DNA of 64,000 nucleotides from Ectobacillus funiculus (GCF_042429435.1 NZ_JBHMAF010000008.1); one strand, 5' to 3'; numbered from the stretch's first letter, positions 1 to 8,508 are shown. The notes: generated from the letters alone by a model not told the origin. Made by a program: numbers and translations.

Positions 1-52
1 AGCAGTAGACCGCATGAGACGACAACTACATGAAAGCAGTCAGATAGCTTAA
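1..52 (+). CDS. C-terminal end of an unidentified gene entering from the left
   Basis: An open frame runs in from the window edge and stops at TAA 50-52. Its last residues read AVDRMRRQLHESSQIA. Only 16 codons are visible, so no family can be named. It lies just before decayed phage lysis genes, so it may be phage-derived, but this is inference from position only. Confidence 0.25.
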   Translation, partial: AVDRMRRQLHESSQIA

Positions 53-92
53 CTTTTTGAAAAAATAAATGATTGAAATTCTGCCGGTCTAA

Positions 93-254
93 CTTTCGAA
101 AAGAAACAATTATGAAATTGATTCAAGTAATAAACAATTAGAAAAAATCAGTAGCAACACAACGTGGACTTTGCGTATTATCATTGGTGCTATCGCGGTT
201 GGACTAATCGGCTTACTTATGGAAGGGGGGATAAAGATATTAGACATCTTATGA
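93..254 (+). pseudogene. XhlA-like (hemolysin/holin-associated) gene remnant
   Basis: A 53-codon frame with no start codon or ribosome site, preceded in frame by a stop at 90-92. Its middle (KISSNTTWTLRIIIGA) matches the intact protein encoded at 331-564 (GIKSNTTWILRVIIGA) and is followed by a hydrophobic segment and a short tail. This is the 3' part of a second XhlA-family gene. XhlA proteins are small phage or defective-prophage membrane proteins that work with holin and amidase in host lysis. The N-terminal coiled-coil half is lost, so it is called a pseudogene. Confidence 0.55.
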
Positions 255-330
255 CACCTTCTATCACTACTTAGGCTTTCCTTACATATAATAATAGGAC
301 AAACTGATAGTGTTAGGAGGAGAGTGATAT

Positions 331-564
331 ATGGAAGAAAATCAATGTACAAAAGAAGAGCTGAAACAGTTTAAGGAAGAACAAAGGGACCTATACCGAG
401 ATGTCCGTGCTTTAGAAACAAGAATACTTCTTGATGAAAAAGACATCAATGAAATTAAGGAAGATTTGCAAGGAATCAAAAGTAATACTACTTGGATTCT
501 GCGTGTTATCATAGGTGCTGTTATTACGTATATCTTATCAGTTTTATTTCGAGGAGGGCTGTAA
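331..564 (+). CDS. XhlA-family phage lysis-associated membrane protein
   Basis: A 77-residue protein with an acidic/basic coiled-coil N-terminal half (about residues 5-48) and one C-terminal transmembrane helix (about 54-72) ending in FRGGL. This is the layout of the haemolysin XhlA family of phage and defective prophages (PBSX XhlA). The length is slightly short of the usual 80-90. A strong Shine-Dalgarno (AGGAGG) lies just upstream. The neighbours are a second XhlA remnant on the left and a broken holin on the right, so it appears to be the only intact survivor of a lysis cassette. Whether it is still expressed is unknown. Confidence 0.7.
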   Translation: MEENQCTKEELKQFKEEQRDLYRDVRALETRILLDEKDINEIKEDLQGIKSNTTWILRVIIGAVITYILSVLFRGGL

Positions 565-651
565 GGTTACTTCATATAGAGAGACGAGCCTATATGATCG
601 ATTGATTCATGTTTGCAATAGAAGATAGTGAGCTAAATAAGGAAGTTTACT

Positions 652-891
652 ATGAAGCTCACAAAAGGGAATATTGAAAAACGCTTGAGCAACTGGAAAA
701 CATGGGTTGCTCTTTTTGCGTTGGTTGGATTGGTGCTGTAGACGTTTGGACTTGTTGGGTGCGAAGGTACTCTCGGCAAAATTCAAGAGATTGTATATAC
801 AGCGGACGTGTTACTGGGTGTTTGGTCAGACCATGAGGTGAATGTTTTAGGTGGTAAGTATAGAGGCACTGAGCAAATTATTGGAATGTAG
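652..891 (+). pseudogene. Phage holin (phi LC3-like), broken by an in-frame amber codon
   Basis: Reading from ATG 652 gives a start typical of small Gram-positive phage holins (MKLTKGNIEKRLSNWKTW) and then a hydrophobic helix. The frame is cut by TAG at 739-741 and continues without further stops to TAG 889-891. The downstream part (TFGLVGCEGTLGKIQEIVYTAD) is the expected second half of the family, so the amber probably replaced a CAG (Gln) codon by a single C-to-T change. This inactivates the holin that would partner the XhlA gene upstream. Confidence 0.6.
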
Positions 892-1002
892 TAGTAGAAG
901 GGAAGGTTTAACAAAGTCTGAATTCAGAAGCGAAAGGGCCCGTCAAAGCGTTTGTAATCAAAAATGTTGAAACAGGACTATTTGTAATAGCATATAGGTA
1001 AA

Positions 1003-1203
1003 GTGAAGGAATATTTCACTAGGCAGATAGAAGATGCTCTACAATACAAAACGTTTATGCAGGCAAATGAAGTTGCTTTCTGAAATTTGGACTATACAGA
1101 AAAGTGGCTCATCGTTAATGCGAAGGTCGGTGTAAGGTTTGCAAAATATATCATCGACAAGGACGGGAGTCGATTTGATGAGAAACAGGTTTCTCCTTAC
1201 TGA
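1003..1203 (+). pseudogene. Decayed open frame, unidentified, probably phage-derived
   Basis: A frame from GTG 1003 reads VKEYFTRQIEDALQYK, meets TGA at 1081-1083, then continues with protein-like composition (NLDYTEKWLIVNAK) to TGA 1201-1203. No family is recognised. The region 892-1002 before it holds another short protein-like tail (AFVIKNVETGLFVIAYR), suggesting more decayed genes from the same element. A 62-codon frame at 1139-1327 overlaps in another frame and is not supported as a separate gene. Confidence 0.3.
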
Positions 1204-1356
1204 TCTGTCGTTTTTATTAGGGCATAAACTGATTGTCCTATCTGCGCGAATAATGAGGTATCACGATAAAGCAGCAGAATTAAAGGAAGTTCAAGCACAT
1301 TGGCTAAAAAATGATGGTTTTATTTAAAAACATCATTTGGAAAGGAGTTGTAATGG

Positions 1357-1593
1357 ATGTTTAGTTTAGAAACGATGAATAAAATCAGAGCACTTGCAGA
1401 GAGCGGAGATAGAGAAGCGATTGAACAGTTTTTGCAATCTGAAGAAGCTGTAGAATTTCAGAGAGCGGTTGGAAACGCATGGAACGCCATCGAAGGGATG
1501 TTTTCTGTATATGCTGACTTTGCATCTTCTTTTTTTCGTGAGAATGAGAATTTTCGAAAATTCATTGCAGAATTGAATAAAAAGGCAGACTGA
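1357..1593 (+). CDS. Small hypothetical protein (78 aa)
   Basis: ATG preceded by AAAGGAG at suitable spacing. The product is soluble and mostly helical: the N-terminal half is charged (LAESGDREAIEQFLQSEEA) and the C-terminal part is aromatic, ending in Lys-rich NKKAD. No signal peptide or membrane segment is seen. I do not recognise the family. It follows decayed phage genes and is closed by a hairpin terminator at 1657, so it appears to be a monocistronic cargo or leftover phage gene. Confidence 0.5.
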   Translation: MFSLETMNKIRALAESGDREAIEQFLQSEEAVEFQRAVGNAWNAIEGMFSVYADFASSFFRENENFRKFIAELNKKAD

Positions 1594-1656
1594 AATACAA
1601 CCAAAAAGTTATTTGTTCATAATTGCTAATCTAATATAGTCCAAGATTGAGAGCGT

Positions 1657-1710
1657 GAGGGCACTGATTCAGGGAGCATATTTGCTCTTTGTTTCGGTGT
1701 CCTCTTTTGT
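1657..1710 (+). terminator. Rho-independent terminator after the 78-aa gene
   Basis: Two-part hairpin: an outer stem of GAGGGCAC-type sequence with GTGTCCTC, and an inner stem GAGCA/TGCTC, followed by a T-rich run (TTTTGTTTT). Confidence 0.65.
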
Positions 1711-2096
1711 TTTAGAAAGGGGATGGAATAAACTTCGTGCAGTTAATTCGTGATCCAGAGCAAATCCAACAACTCAATGATATGCGGAAGTTTATTCAGT
1801 TTAGCGTGATTTCTTTCCTCACAAAACGTTGCTGTGACGAGAATGTATAAAATGCTGTATAGAAGATAAAAAACAGCGAGAAAGAAGTTCTTTGCTTTTG
1901 TGGAGTTTAGAGGAAAAAATGACTGTTCATAATACTGAGTTATGTTAACTACACATGAATATTGTATACATTCTTCCCCCTTTAAAAGTATTGATAATAG
2001 GAAAGTAGGGTAGGATGAATGACTAGATGAGACGTACAATCGTACTGTGGTGTGGATTAAACCATATAATGGGTAAAGAAGGGGGAGCCCGGGGCA
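1711..2096 (+). other. Gap between the phage remnant and gerAB
   Basis: A 36-codon frame from GTG 1737 (VQLIRDPEQIQQLNDMRKF) reads like the N-terminus of a decayed gene but ends early. The remaining AT-rich sequence presumably carries the promoter of the germination gene. No recognisable element is seen. Confidence 0.3.
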
Positions 2097-3230
2097 ATGG
2101 AGAAGGCTAAAATTAGCGTCATTCAACTATTTGCCATGATGTTTATATTTAATCTAGGGACTTCACTGGTCGTAGATTATGGAATAGCGGCAAAAAAAGA
2201 TGCTTGGCTTGCTATTCTGTTAGGAATGTGCGGGGGTATTATTTTATTTTCTGTTTACTACTTTGTATTTCGTCAGTATCCAAAGCTTCCACTTACCGGT
2301 CACTTGAAAGAAATATTTGGTAAATACATGGGGTGGATCATTGGTTTGCTGTACATCCTCTACTTTTTGTATATTGCTGCCAGAAATGTGCGTGATTTCA
2401 GCGAGTTACTGCTTTCATCAACATTGCCGAAAACACCATTGTTAGTAATTAGTATCTTATTTGTTCTTGTCATTTGTTATGTACTTTATTTAGGAATTGA
2501 AGTATTAGGGAGAACAGCAGAGGTGTTTATCGTTATTTTGCTCCTGTTTGGGATAGTAGGAAACTTTTTAATTTTCGTTTCAGGTAATGTTAGTCTTCAT
2601 AATTTGCAGCCATTTTTAGAAAATGGATGGAAACCCATACTGACGACAGCCTTTCCAATTATTAGTTCTTATCCTTTTGGTCAAATGCTTACTTTTATGA
2701 TGCTGCTCCCTTATTTAAATCGTCCTGGAGCAGTAAAAAAAGTATGGTTGTTCACCTTGATTTCAAGTGGCCTTATTTTATGTTGGACAGCAAGTTTAAA
2801 TATCACCGTTCTTGGTGTTGAACAAGTAGAAAGATCCGTGTTTCCTACATTATCAACACTTAGGACAGTTAATCTTTTCGAATTTCTCCAACGACTTGAT
2901 GCCATTATTGTTCTTACCATGTTGATTACAGTGTTTTTCAAAGTATCTATCCTGCTGTATTGTACTGTAATTGGAATAGCCGAGTTGTTTAAGTTAAACA
3001 ACTATCGCCACATTCTTGTACTATTCGGAGTAATCCTTATCTTTTTTTCAATGATCATTGGTTCCAGTTATACAGAAGTTAGAGAAGAAGGTGGAGATAT
3101 TTTATATTATTACCTTAATATTCCTCTTCTTATGATTATTCCATTGCTAATGTTACTCGTTTCCCTAATTCGTAATCGTTTCAAAAGGGCAAAGGATAAG
3201 AAAATCAAGTCTGAATCCAATGCAACATAG
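2097..3230 (+). CDS. Spore germination permease, GerAB/GerKB type
   Basis: A 377-residue integral membrane protein with about ten hydrophobic helices and the usual opening (MEKAKISVIQLFAMMFIF...G). This matches the GerAB subunit of spore nutrient germinant receptors, members of the amino acid/polyamine/organocation superfamily that sit in the inner spore membrane and take part in germinant binding. Normal family length is about 365. A strong Shine-Dalgarno (AAGGGGGAG) precedes the ATG. The usual partners GerAA and GerAC are not adjacent, and the next gene is another GerAB. It is therefore an orphan B subunit that would have to pair with A and C subunits encoded elsewhere. The germinant cannot be predicted. 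Confidence 0.88.
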   Translation: MEKAKISVIQLFAMMFIFNLGTSLVVDYGIAAKKDAWLAILLGMCGGIILFSVYYFVFRQYPKLPLTGHLKEIFGKYMGWIIGLLYILYFLYIAARNVRDFSELLLSSTLPKTPLLVISILFVLVICYVLYLGIEVLGRTAEVFIVILLLFGIVGNFLIFVSGNVSLHNLQPFLENGWKPILTTAFPIISSYPFGQMLTFMMLLPYLNRPGAVKKVWLFTLISSGLILCWTASLNITVLGVEQVERSVFPTLSTLRTVNLFEFLQRLDAIIVLTMLITVFFKVSILLYCTVIGIAELFKLNNYRHILVLFGVILIFFSMIIGSSYTEVREEGGDILYYYLNIPLLMIIPLLMLLVSLIRNRFKRAKDKKIKSESNAT

Positions 3231-3343
3231 TCTTATTTTCTATCTCGAATGTTATGGAAACCAACCTAACCTACAAAAGGATCAAAAAACTTGGGGTATG
3301 TGCATGGATTACATCGGAGATTGTAAAAGCCTTTTCGCTAATA

Positions 3344-3370
3344 AAAGAGATATGCGTCTCTTTGATTTTC
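3344..3370 (+). terminator. Probable terminator after the first gerAB gene
   Basis: Hairpin AAAAGAGA-TATGCG-TCTCTTT followed by a short T-rich stretch. It lies about 110 bases after the stop codon. Confidence 0.45.
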
Positions 3371-3491
3371 TATAATTGTATGATTTTTTGTTTTGTTGCA
3401 ATAGCTATGTATTCATTAGATGTTTTATAAAATTTACATTAAGTGGTTAATTTAATACAGTAGACAATCCAAGGGATAAGAGGTATCTCCA

Positions 3492-4580
3492 ATGGAAAAT
3501 GCAAGAATATCGCTTTTTCAATTATTTACCCTACTTGTATTCTTTATTGTAGGAACTACTGTTATGTTTCCTTTAGCATCCGATGCGAAGCAGGCTGCTT
3601 GGGTTGCTGTTCTCTTTGCTATGTTAGGGGGGATAGCTTTATTTGAACTGTACCAATATTTGTACCGCCAGTATCCCGACCTTCTCTTTGCTGATTACAC
3701 CAAAAGAATTTTAGGAAAATATGTCGGCACTATAATAGGAATTTCTTATACTGTGTTCTTTTTGTATGGCGCCGCACGAGATGTAAGGGATGGGATGGAA
3801 CTACTCTCTTTGAAGTTTTCGGAAACCCCGATAACCTTTTTAGGAGGGCTCTTAATCTTAGTCATTATGTATGGCCTATATATGGGGATAGAAGTGATTT
3901 CTAGATGCAGCGAAATATTATTTGTCATTTTATTAGGTATGGGTATTTTGTTTGCTGTATTTGTATTTGTTTCAGGAATAGTCAAGCTAGAAAATTTATT
4001 GCCCATACTGGAGCCAGGCTGGAAAACGATTATAAGCACAGCTATGAAGGAATCATGGATGGCGCCTTTTGGAGAAGTAGTTTGCTTCACTGCGATTTTT
4101 CCATATTTGAATAGAGCGAATGGACAGTTGAGGGTAGGACTTGGAGGAGTAATTGCTGGAGGGCTCTTTCTAGCATTTGCTCATGCGCTAACTATCGCTG
4201 TGATCGGGAGTAGAGCAAGAGATAACGCCATATCACCGTTGCTGAAGATGGTGCAACAGGTCAATGTAGGTGATTTTATCCAACGATTAGATTCGTTTTT
4301 CATGATCTGGTTGATTATAAACGACTTTTTTAAAATCACTATCTTCATGTATGCAGCTGTTATGTGTGGGACGACTCTTCTGAAAATATCAAAAAATGTG
4401 TTGATTCTTCCTATGGGGGCTGTTGTTTTATGTACCTCTATTTTTTTTGCGGATAGTTATGCTGCCCATATGGAGCAAAGCGACTTTGTTCTTAAAAATA
4501 TTTATCCGATATTTGGAGCTTACATCCCAGTTCTATTATGCGTAGTATTATATATCCGTCGGAAATTTGGGGAATATTAA
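3492..4580 (+). CDS. Second spore germination permease, GerAB type (paralogue)
   Basis: A 362-residue, ten-helix membrane protein opening MENARISLFQLFTLLVFF, clearly paralogous to the gene at 2097-3230 along its length (for example IQRLDSFFMIW here, LQRLDAIIVLT there). Like its neighbour it is a GerAB-family subunit without GerAA or GerAC beside it. The 261-base gap with a hairpin after the first gene suggests separate transcription rather than one operon. The pair probably arose by tandem duplication and diverged, giving alternative B subunits for germinant recognition. This role is inferred from the family. Confidence 0.88.
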   Translation: MENARISLFQLFTLLVFFIVGTTVMFPLASDAKQAAWVAVLFAMLGGIALFELYQYLYRQYPDLLFADYTKRILGKYVGTIIGISYTVFFLYGAARDVRDGMELLSLKFSETPITFLGGLLILVIMYGLYMGIEVISRCSEILFVILLGMGILFAVFVFVSGIVKLENLLPILEPGWKTIISTAMKESWMAPFGEVVCFTAIFPYLNRANGQLRVGLGGVIAGGLFLAFAHALTIAVIGSRARDNAISPLLKMVQQVNVGDFIQRLDSFFMIWLIINDFFKITIFMYAAVMCGTTLLKISKNVLILPMGAVVLCTSIFFADSYAAHMEQSDFVLKNIYPIFGAYIPVLLCVVLYIRRKFGEY

Positions 4581-4811
4581 GTATGGTGCCTATGGAAAGC
4601 TAATGAAAGATTATTTTTTGAAAATAAACTGGAGGTAAAGCGCCTAAAGGCAGACTTTACAATATCATTGCAAATATCAACGATTGGCATAGAATTGTGG
4701 TCAAAGGTCTCTTCTAGACTAAAAACGCAATTACTCATGTCTAAAAAAACGCATTATATCAAGGTTTTTCTATTGAAAAATAGTAAGGAATCGTTTAGAA
4801 TGTATACAACT

Positions 4812-4880
4812 AAATTGTATAACCTCATAGATATGGTATGAGGGTCTCTACCAGGAACCGTAAAATCCTGATTACAAATA
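4812..4880 (+). promoter_or_regulatory. Adenine riboswitch (purine aptamer)
   Basis: The element shows the purine aptamer hallmarks in order: 5' P1 strand TTGTA, TAACCTCATA, P2 ending ATGAGGGTCTCTACC, the P3 block AGGAACCGTAAAATCCT, and J3/1 GATTACAA closing P1. The residue of J3/1 that pairs with the ligand is U (GAUUA), not C as in guanine riboswitches, so adenine is the predicted ligand. The core is very close to my recollection of the B. subtilis pbuE element. The 3' part of P3, J3/1 and P1 overlaps the 5' arm of the terminator at 4862, so adenine binding should prevent termination, giving an ON switch for the adenine deaminase gene downstream. Confidence 0.92.
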
Positions 4881-4919
4881 AGTGTATTTTTTACATTTAT
4901 TTGTAATCAGGATTTTTTT
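4862..4919 (+). terminator. Riboswitch-controlled terminator before ade
   Basis: A perfect 20-bp stem (4862-4881 with 4897-4916) with a 15-base loop, followed by a T run. The 5' arm is shared with the riboswitch P3/P1, so aptamer and terminator folds are mutually exclusive. Confidence 0.9.
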
Positions 4920-5050
4920 GTACTTTAAGAAAAGAAAAATTTCCATCTAGAAACGAATTCGACGTAGCAGGAAATTTTAGGGGCAAAATGTAATTGAAAC
5001 TACACTTCTGTCTTCGACTAATGGATCGCCAATCGGCAAGTTTTCCTTAT
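4918..5050 (+). repeat. Repeat A, full-length copy in the ade leader
   Basis: Diverged copy of the dispersed repeat of about 135 bp. It contains the core AATTCGACGTAG, the flanking AAATTTCC/GGAAATTTT stem halves and the 3' hairpin. Here that hairpin is damaged (GGATCGCCAATCGGCAAG instead of CTCGCCAATCGGCGAG), which should weaken termination. It sits between the riboswitch terminator and the ade start codon. Confidence 0.8.
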
Positions 5051-5103
5051 TAATTAAGCTGGTAGAACAATTTGAAAAAAATTAGTAAAGGAGTAATTTC
5101 ATA

Positions 5104-6843
5104 ATGGTGGATTTTTCAATATTAGAAAGAAGAATTTTGGTAGCGGGTAAAAAGATCCCTGCAGATGTGGTTATCAAGCAGGGTAAGATTTTAAATGTGT
5201 TCACAGGAGAATTTATGGAAGGCGATATTGCTATAGTTGATGGAATGATTGCAGGAATCGGTTCATATGCAGGCAATGAAGTCATTGATGCGAAAGGTAA
5301 GATCATCGTTCCTGGGTTTATTGATGGCCACGTTCATATTGAAAGCTCGATGCTGCTTCCTCGGGAATTTGCAAAAGTTGTTCTTCAGCACGGGGTAACT
5401 ACCGTCATTACTGATCCTCATGAAATTGCGAATGTAGCGGGAACGGAGGGGATTCAATACATGCTTGATGATTCTAAAGATTTACCTTTAGATATCTTTG
5501 TAATGTTGCCTTCCTGTGTTCCAGCAACTCCCTTCGAAACTAATGGTGCAAGGCTTGATGCTGAACAGTTACTTCCTTTCATGACTCATCCGCAAGTTCT
5601 AGGACTTGCTGAAGTTATGGATTTTCCTTCTGTAGCGTCTGCGAATAAGAGCATGGTAGATAAATTAGCTGCGACTCAATCGTATGGCGGTGTAATTGAT
5701 GGGCATGCAGCCGGGATTGGCAGAGAAGATTTGAACATTTACATGTCGGCAGGAATTAGAACGGATCATGAAAGTGTAAATAGCAAAGAAGCAAAAGACC
5801 GTTTAGATCTAGGGATGTATCTTATGATTAGAGAGGGCACTGTAGCAAAAGACTTAGAAGAGCTAATGCCCGTGATTACAGTTCAAAATTCTAGAAGGTG
5901 CTTGTTTGTTACAGATGATAAACTTTTAGATGATTTAATTGAAGAAGGAAGCGTAGATCACATCGTAAGACTTGCTATTCAGAAGGGATTAAATCCTATT
6001 CTTGCAATACAAATGGTGACTTTGAATACAGCAGAGTGTTTCGGTCTTCGTAATTTAGGGGCTGTTGCACCTGGGTATCAGGCGGATTTTCTGCTTCTTG
6101 ATGATTTAGAAAGTGTAGCTATTCATCAAGTTTATAAAAAAGGAAAATGCATTGTTGATAAAGGTCAGATAAACCATGCGGAATTTCCAAAGGTTCAAAA
6201 TCCAAGCGCTTCACTTCCTAAGCTACATTCAAAAAAAGTGACATTGAAAGATATAGAAATTCCGTTATGTTCAAGCACTTGTAATATTATTGAAATTATT
6301 CCTAATAGTTTGAGGACCCATCATCGAAGAGAATCCGTAAAAGTACAGGATGGAGTTTTTTGTCCTTCTACTGAAAACGACCTGCTAAAATTAGCAGTAA
6401 TTGAAAGACATAAAGCTACAGGAAATGTTGGTTTAGGGATTGTAAAAGGGTTTCAGCTGCAAAAAGGTGCAATTGCCAGTACAGTAGCCCATGATTCACA
6501 TAATATTGTGGTGGTCGGTGCATCTGATCAAGAAATGCTTGTAGCGGTTGAACATGTAATTAAAACAAATGGGGGATTAGTTGTTGTTGATGGAAAAGAG
6601 GTTTTGGCTGCCCTTGACCTTCCAGTCGCGGGATTAATGTCAGAGGATACATCCGAGGCTGTTTATCAAGCGTTAAAAACATTGAATAGCGCTCTTACTA
6701 GTATTGGTTCGCCAAAAACCTTTAATCCTTTTTTGATGCTATCATTTTTGACACTTACAGTAATACCGGAATTGAAATTAACAGATAAAGGGTTGTTTGC
6801 ATTCAATTCCTTTTCGCATATTGATGTCTCTGTAAAAGAGTAA
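5104..6843 (+). CDS. ade: Adenine deaminase
   Basis: A 579-residue enzyme that deaminates adenine to hypoxanthine for purine salvage. It has the amidohydrolase beta-barrel with the metal motif GFIDGHVHIESSM (His76, His78), then TDPHEIANV and the GHAAGI and DHE segments of the AdeC family, and the typical C-terminal adenine deaminase domain containing GIVKGF and TVAHDSHN. Length is normal for bacterial AdeC (570-600). ATG is preceded by AAAGGAG. It appears monocistronic, with a strong hairpin at 6855. The adenine-sensing leader fits the product: the substrate should switch the gene on. The leader also carries a copy of repeat A. Confidence 0.95.
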   Translation: MVDFSILERRILVAGKKIPADVVIKQGKILNVFTGEFMEGDIAIVDGMIAGIGSYAGNEVIDAKGKIIVPGFIDGHVHIESSMLLPREFAKVVLQHGVTTVITDPHEIANVAGTEGIQYMLDDSKDLPLDIFVMLPSCVPATPFETNGARLDAEQLLPFMTHPQVLGLAEVMDFPSVASANKSMVDKLAATQSYGGVIDGHAAGIGREDLNIYMSAGIRTDHESVNSKEAKDRLDLGMYLMIREGTVAKDLEELMPVITVQNSRRCLFVTDDKLLDDLIEEGSVDHIVRLAIQKGLNPILAIQMVTLNTAECFGLRNLGAVAPGYQADFLLLDDLESVAIHQVYKKGKCIVDKGQINHAEFPKVQNPSASLPKLHSKKVTLKDIEIPLCSSTCNIIEIIPNSLRTHHRRESVKVQDGVFCPSTENDLLKLAVIERHKATGNVGLGIVKGFQLQKGAIASTVAHDSHNIVVVGASDQEMLVAVEHVIKTNGGLVVVDGKEVLAALDLPVAGLMSEDTSEAVYQALKTLNSALTSIGSPKTFNPFLMLSFLTLTVIPELKLTDKGLFAFNSFSHIDVSVKE

Positions 6844-6854
6844 TGCAACAAAAG

Positions 6855-6892
6855 TCCCATTTCTCAATTTTAATGCTGAGAAATGGGATTTT
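6855..6892 (+). terminator. Terminator after ade
   Basis: Stem TCCCATTTCTCA with TGAGAAATGGGA, followed by TTTTTATT. Confidence 0.85.
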
Positions 6893-6956
6893 TATTACAT
6901 TTTAAGAAGGATAAATTTCCCGCTAGAAGCAAACTCGAAGCAGCGGGAAATTTTAA
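6893..6956 (+). repeat. Repeat A, 5' partial copy
   Basis: Only the first half of the repeat is present (TTTAAGAAGGATAAATTTCC ... GCGGGAAATTTTAA). The 3' hairpin half is missing. It follows the ade terminator. Confidence 0.65.
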
Positions 6957-7036
6957 CAAAGCTAAACAAGTATTGGTGAAGAAGTCCGATAACAATAGAT
7001 AACGGGTATGTATCGTTTTGTTTTGATGCTGTCTCA

Positions 7037-7897
7037 TTACATTTCCTCTCGTAAAATGGGGAGCGTACAACAACGGAACGAGCCTCCAGATTTAATGATC
7101 TCTGTAATGTCTACCTCAATCACTTGATATCCACGGTTTTGAAGCTGCTTGTTCACCTTTTCGTTAATTGGCAGGCTCAACACTTTTTTATTGCCGATTG
7201 ACAGCACATTTGTACCTAATGTGAATTGTTCTTCTTCAGTTACTTCAATTAAGTCATAACGGGATGCTAATAAATCTGCTTCTTTTTTATTAATGACCCC
7301 AGGGAAAATTAGTGCTTCAGTTGGTGATAAAATATTGAATACACAATCTAAGTGTAAATATTTCTCAGTGAAAGGGATAGGAATTACCTCGTATTCAGGT
7401 AACAATGTTTGCAAATGATGGATAGCCTTTTTATTGGTTCGGTTACTTACTCCTGCATAGATAGTGTTACGATCGATGAGGACATCACCACCCTCGATAT
7501 GATCCCTTTTTAAGTTATCAAAGACGATTTGTTCTTTTTCCAGCCATTGTTTCAAGAATTGTTCTTCACCTTGTCTAATATTGCTTGCCATTTCAGCGAC
7601 AAATACCTTTTGTCCAATTGTAAATCCGATATCGCGAGTAAATACCTGTTCTGGATATCTTTTGTGGGAAGGGAGAAGAATAACCTCAACTCCATGATCA
7701 CGCAATGTTTGAACAAATTGTTTATGTTGCTTCATAGCAAGTTCGATATGAATGTTCTCATTTTTAAAATGTTTCTGGGTTTCATTTATCACTTCCCGTA
7801 TTGTCATATATTGAGGCTGACATAAAATTACTTTGATCAGTCTGTCATACTCGCTAGAGCAAGACACTTTGAAAGCTGATTCTGGAATTACCGGCAT
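7037..7897 (-). CDS. Dimethylarginine dimethylaminohydrolase-like amidinotransferase-fold protein
   Basis: A 286-residue guanidine-modifying enzyme of the DDAH/arginine deiminase superfamily, similar to B. subtilis YkgA. Family features seen are the N-terminal motif (YDRLIKVILCQP), the acidic catalytic segment EGGDVL, the catalytic-His motif (LHLDCVFN) and the C-terminal nucleophile region GGSFRCCTLP with Cys276/Cys277. Such enzymes hydrolyse methylated arginines or related guanidines, but the true substrate in Bacillus is not established. The ATG has an AGGAGG site. The gene is convergent with ade. Confidence 0.85.
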   Translation of the reverse strand: MPVIPESAFKVSCSSEYDRLIKVILCQPQYMTIREVINETQKHFKNENIHIELAMKQHKQFVQTLRDHGVEVILLPSHKRYPEQVFTRDIGFTIGQKVFVAEMASNIRQGEEQFLKQWLEKEQIVFDNLKRDHIEGGDVLIDRNTIYAGVSNRTNKKAIHHLQTLLPEYEVIPIPFTEKYLHLDCVFNILSPTEALIFPGVINKKEADLLASRYDLIEVTEEEQFTLGTNVLSIGNKKVLSLPINEKVNKQLQNRGYQVIEVDITEIIKSGGSFRCCTLPILREEM

Positions 7898-8070
7898 AAT
7901 AAGTCCTCCTGAAAATGCTTTTACTCATACTATTCCCAACGATATATACAGAATAACCATAGGTAATGTTGAAATTTATGCCTTGTAATGTGTATAGGAA
8001 ACAAATGTGATAAACGAGGAGTTCCTAGACTTTAAAGGCATGAACTGCCTAACGTTTAATGAAATACCAA

Positions 8071-8108
8071 AAGAAGGCGAGCACAAATGCTATGCTCGCC
8101 TTCTTTTT
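8071..8108 (-). terminator. Symmetrical hairpin, possible bidirectional terminator
   Basis: Stem AAGAAGGCGAGCA with TGCTCGCCTTCTT and T/A runs on both sides. It lies upstream of the DDAH gene and downstream of the small minus-strand reading frame at 8156-8275, which it probably terminates. Confidence 0.7.
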
Positions 8109-8155
8109 ACAGCACGACAATGCGTATTAGATAGTACTTATCGAATATTCAAGGC

Positions 8156-8275
8156 TTAAGTCAAAGCAGGCATTTTTAGCAACCATCTTAGCTTAGAGGT
8201 CGCTTTATCGATAAAAAATGCGGCTTTAATCATAGTAATAGTTAAAGTTGAGAATAAGCTGAAAAGAATATTCAA
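8156..8275 (-). CDS. Candidate small membrane protein (39 aa)
   Basis: TTG start preceded by a strong GGGGGGAT ribosome site. The product begins MNILFSLFSTLTITMIKAAF and ends LRWLLKMPALT: one hydrophobic helix with a basic C-terminal half. No family is recognised. The strong ribosome site and the hairpin just downstream (8071) support it, but the short length keeps it tentative. Confidence 0.4.
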   Translation of the reverse strand: MNILFSLFSTLTITMIKAAFFIDKATSKLRWLLKMPALT

Positions 8276-8368
8276 AGTATATCCCCCCACATTGAAGTAT
8301 AGTGTTACAGAATAACACTATACTTATTGTTTGTCTAAAAAGCATATTTATGTAGTGATAAATTTTAA

Positions 8369-8508
8369 TAAAGAAAACTCGCCGATTGGCGAGCTCTGCT
8401 CTTGGGCGAAGACAGAGGCGTAGTTGCCTTTAGACTGTATTCCTAAAATTTCCAACTACGTCGAATTCACCTTCTAGCTGGAAATTTATACTTTCCTACA
8501 GTGTAAAA
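8369..8508 (-). repeat. Repeat A, full-length copy, minus orientation
   Basis: Complete inverted copy beginning (on this strand) AAAGAAAACTCGCCGATTGG and ending CTTTCCTACAGTGTAAA. It lies in the long gap between the 39-aa frame and the coat-protein operon and is the only minus-oriented full-length copy in the window. The rest of 8509-8750 shows nothing recognisable. Confidence 0.85.

Noticed and set aside
1139..1327. Open frame of 62 codons
   Set aside because: It overlaps a decayed frame with better protein character, and no ribosome site precedes its start.
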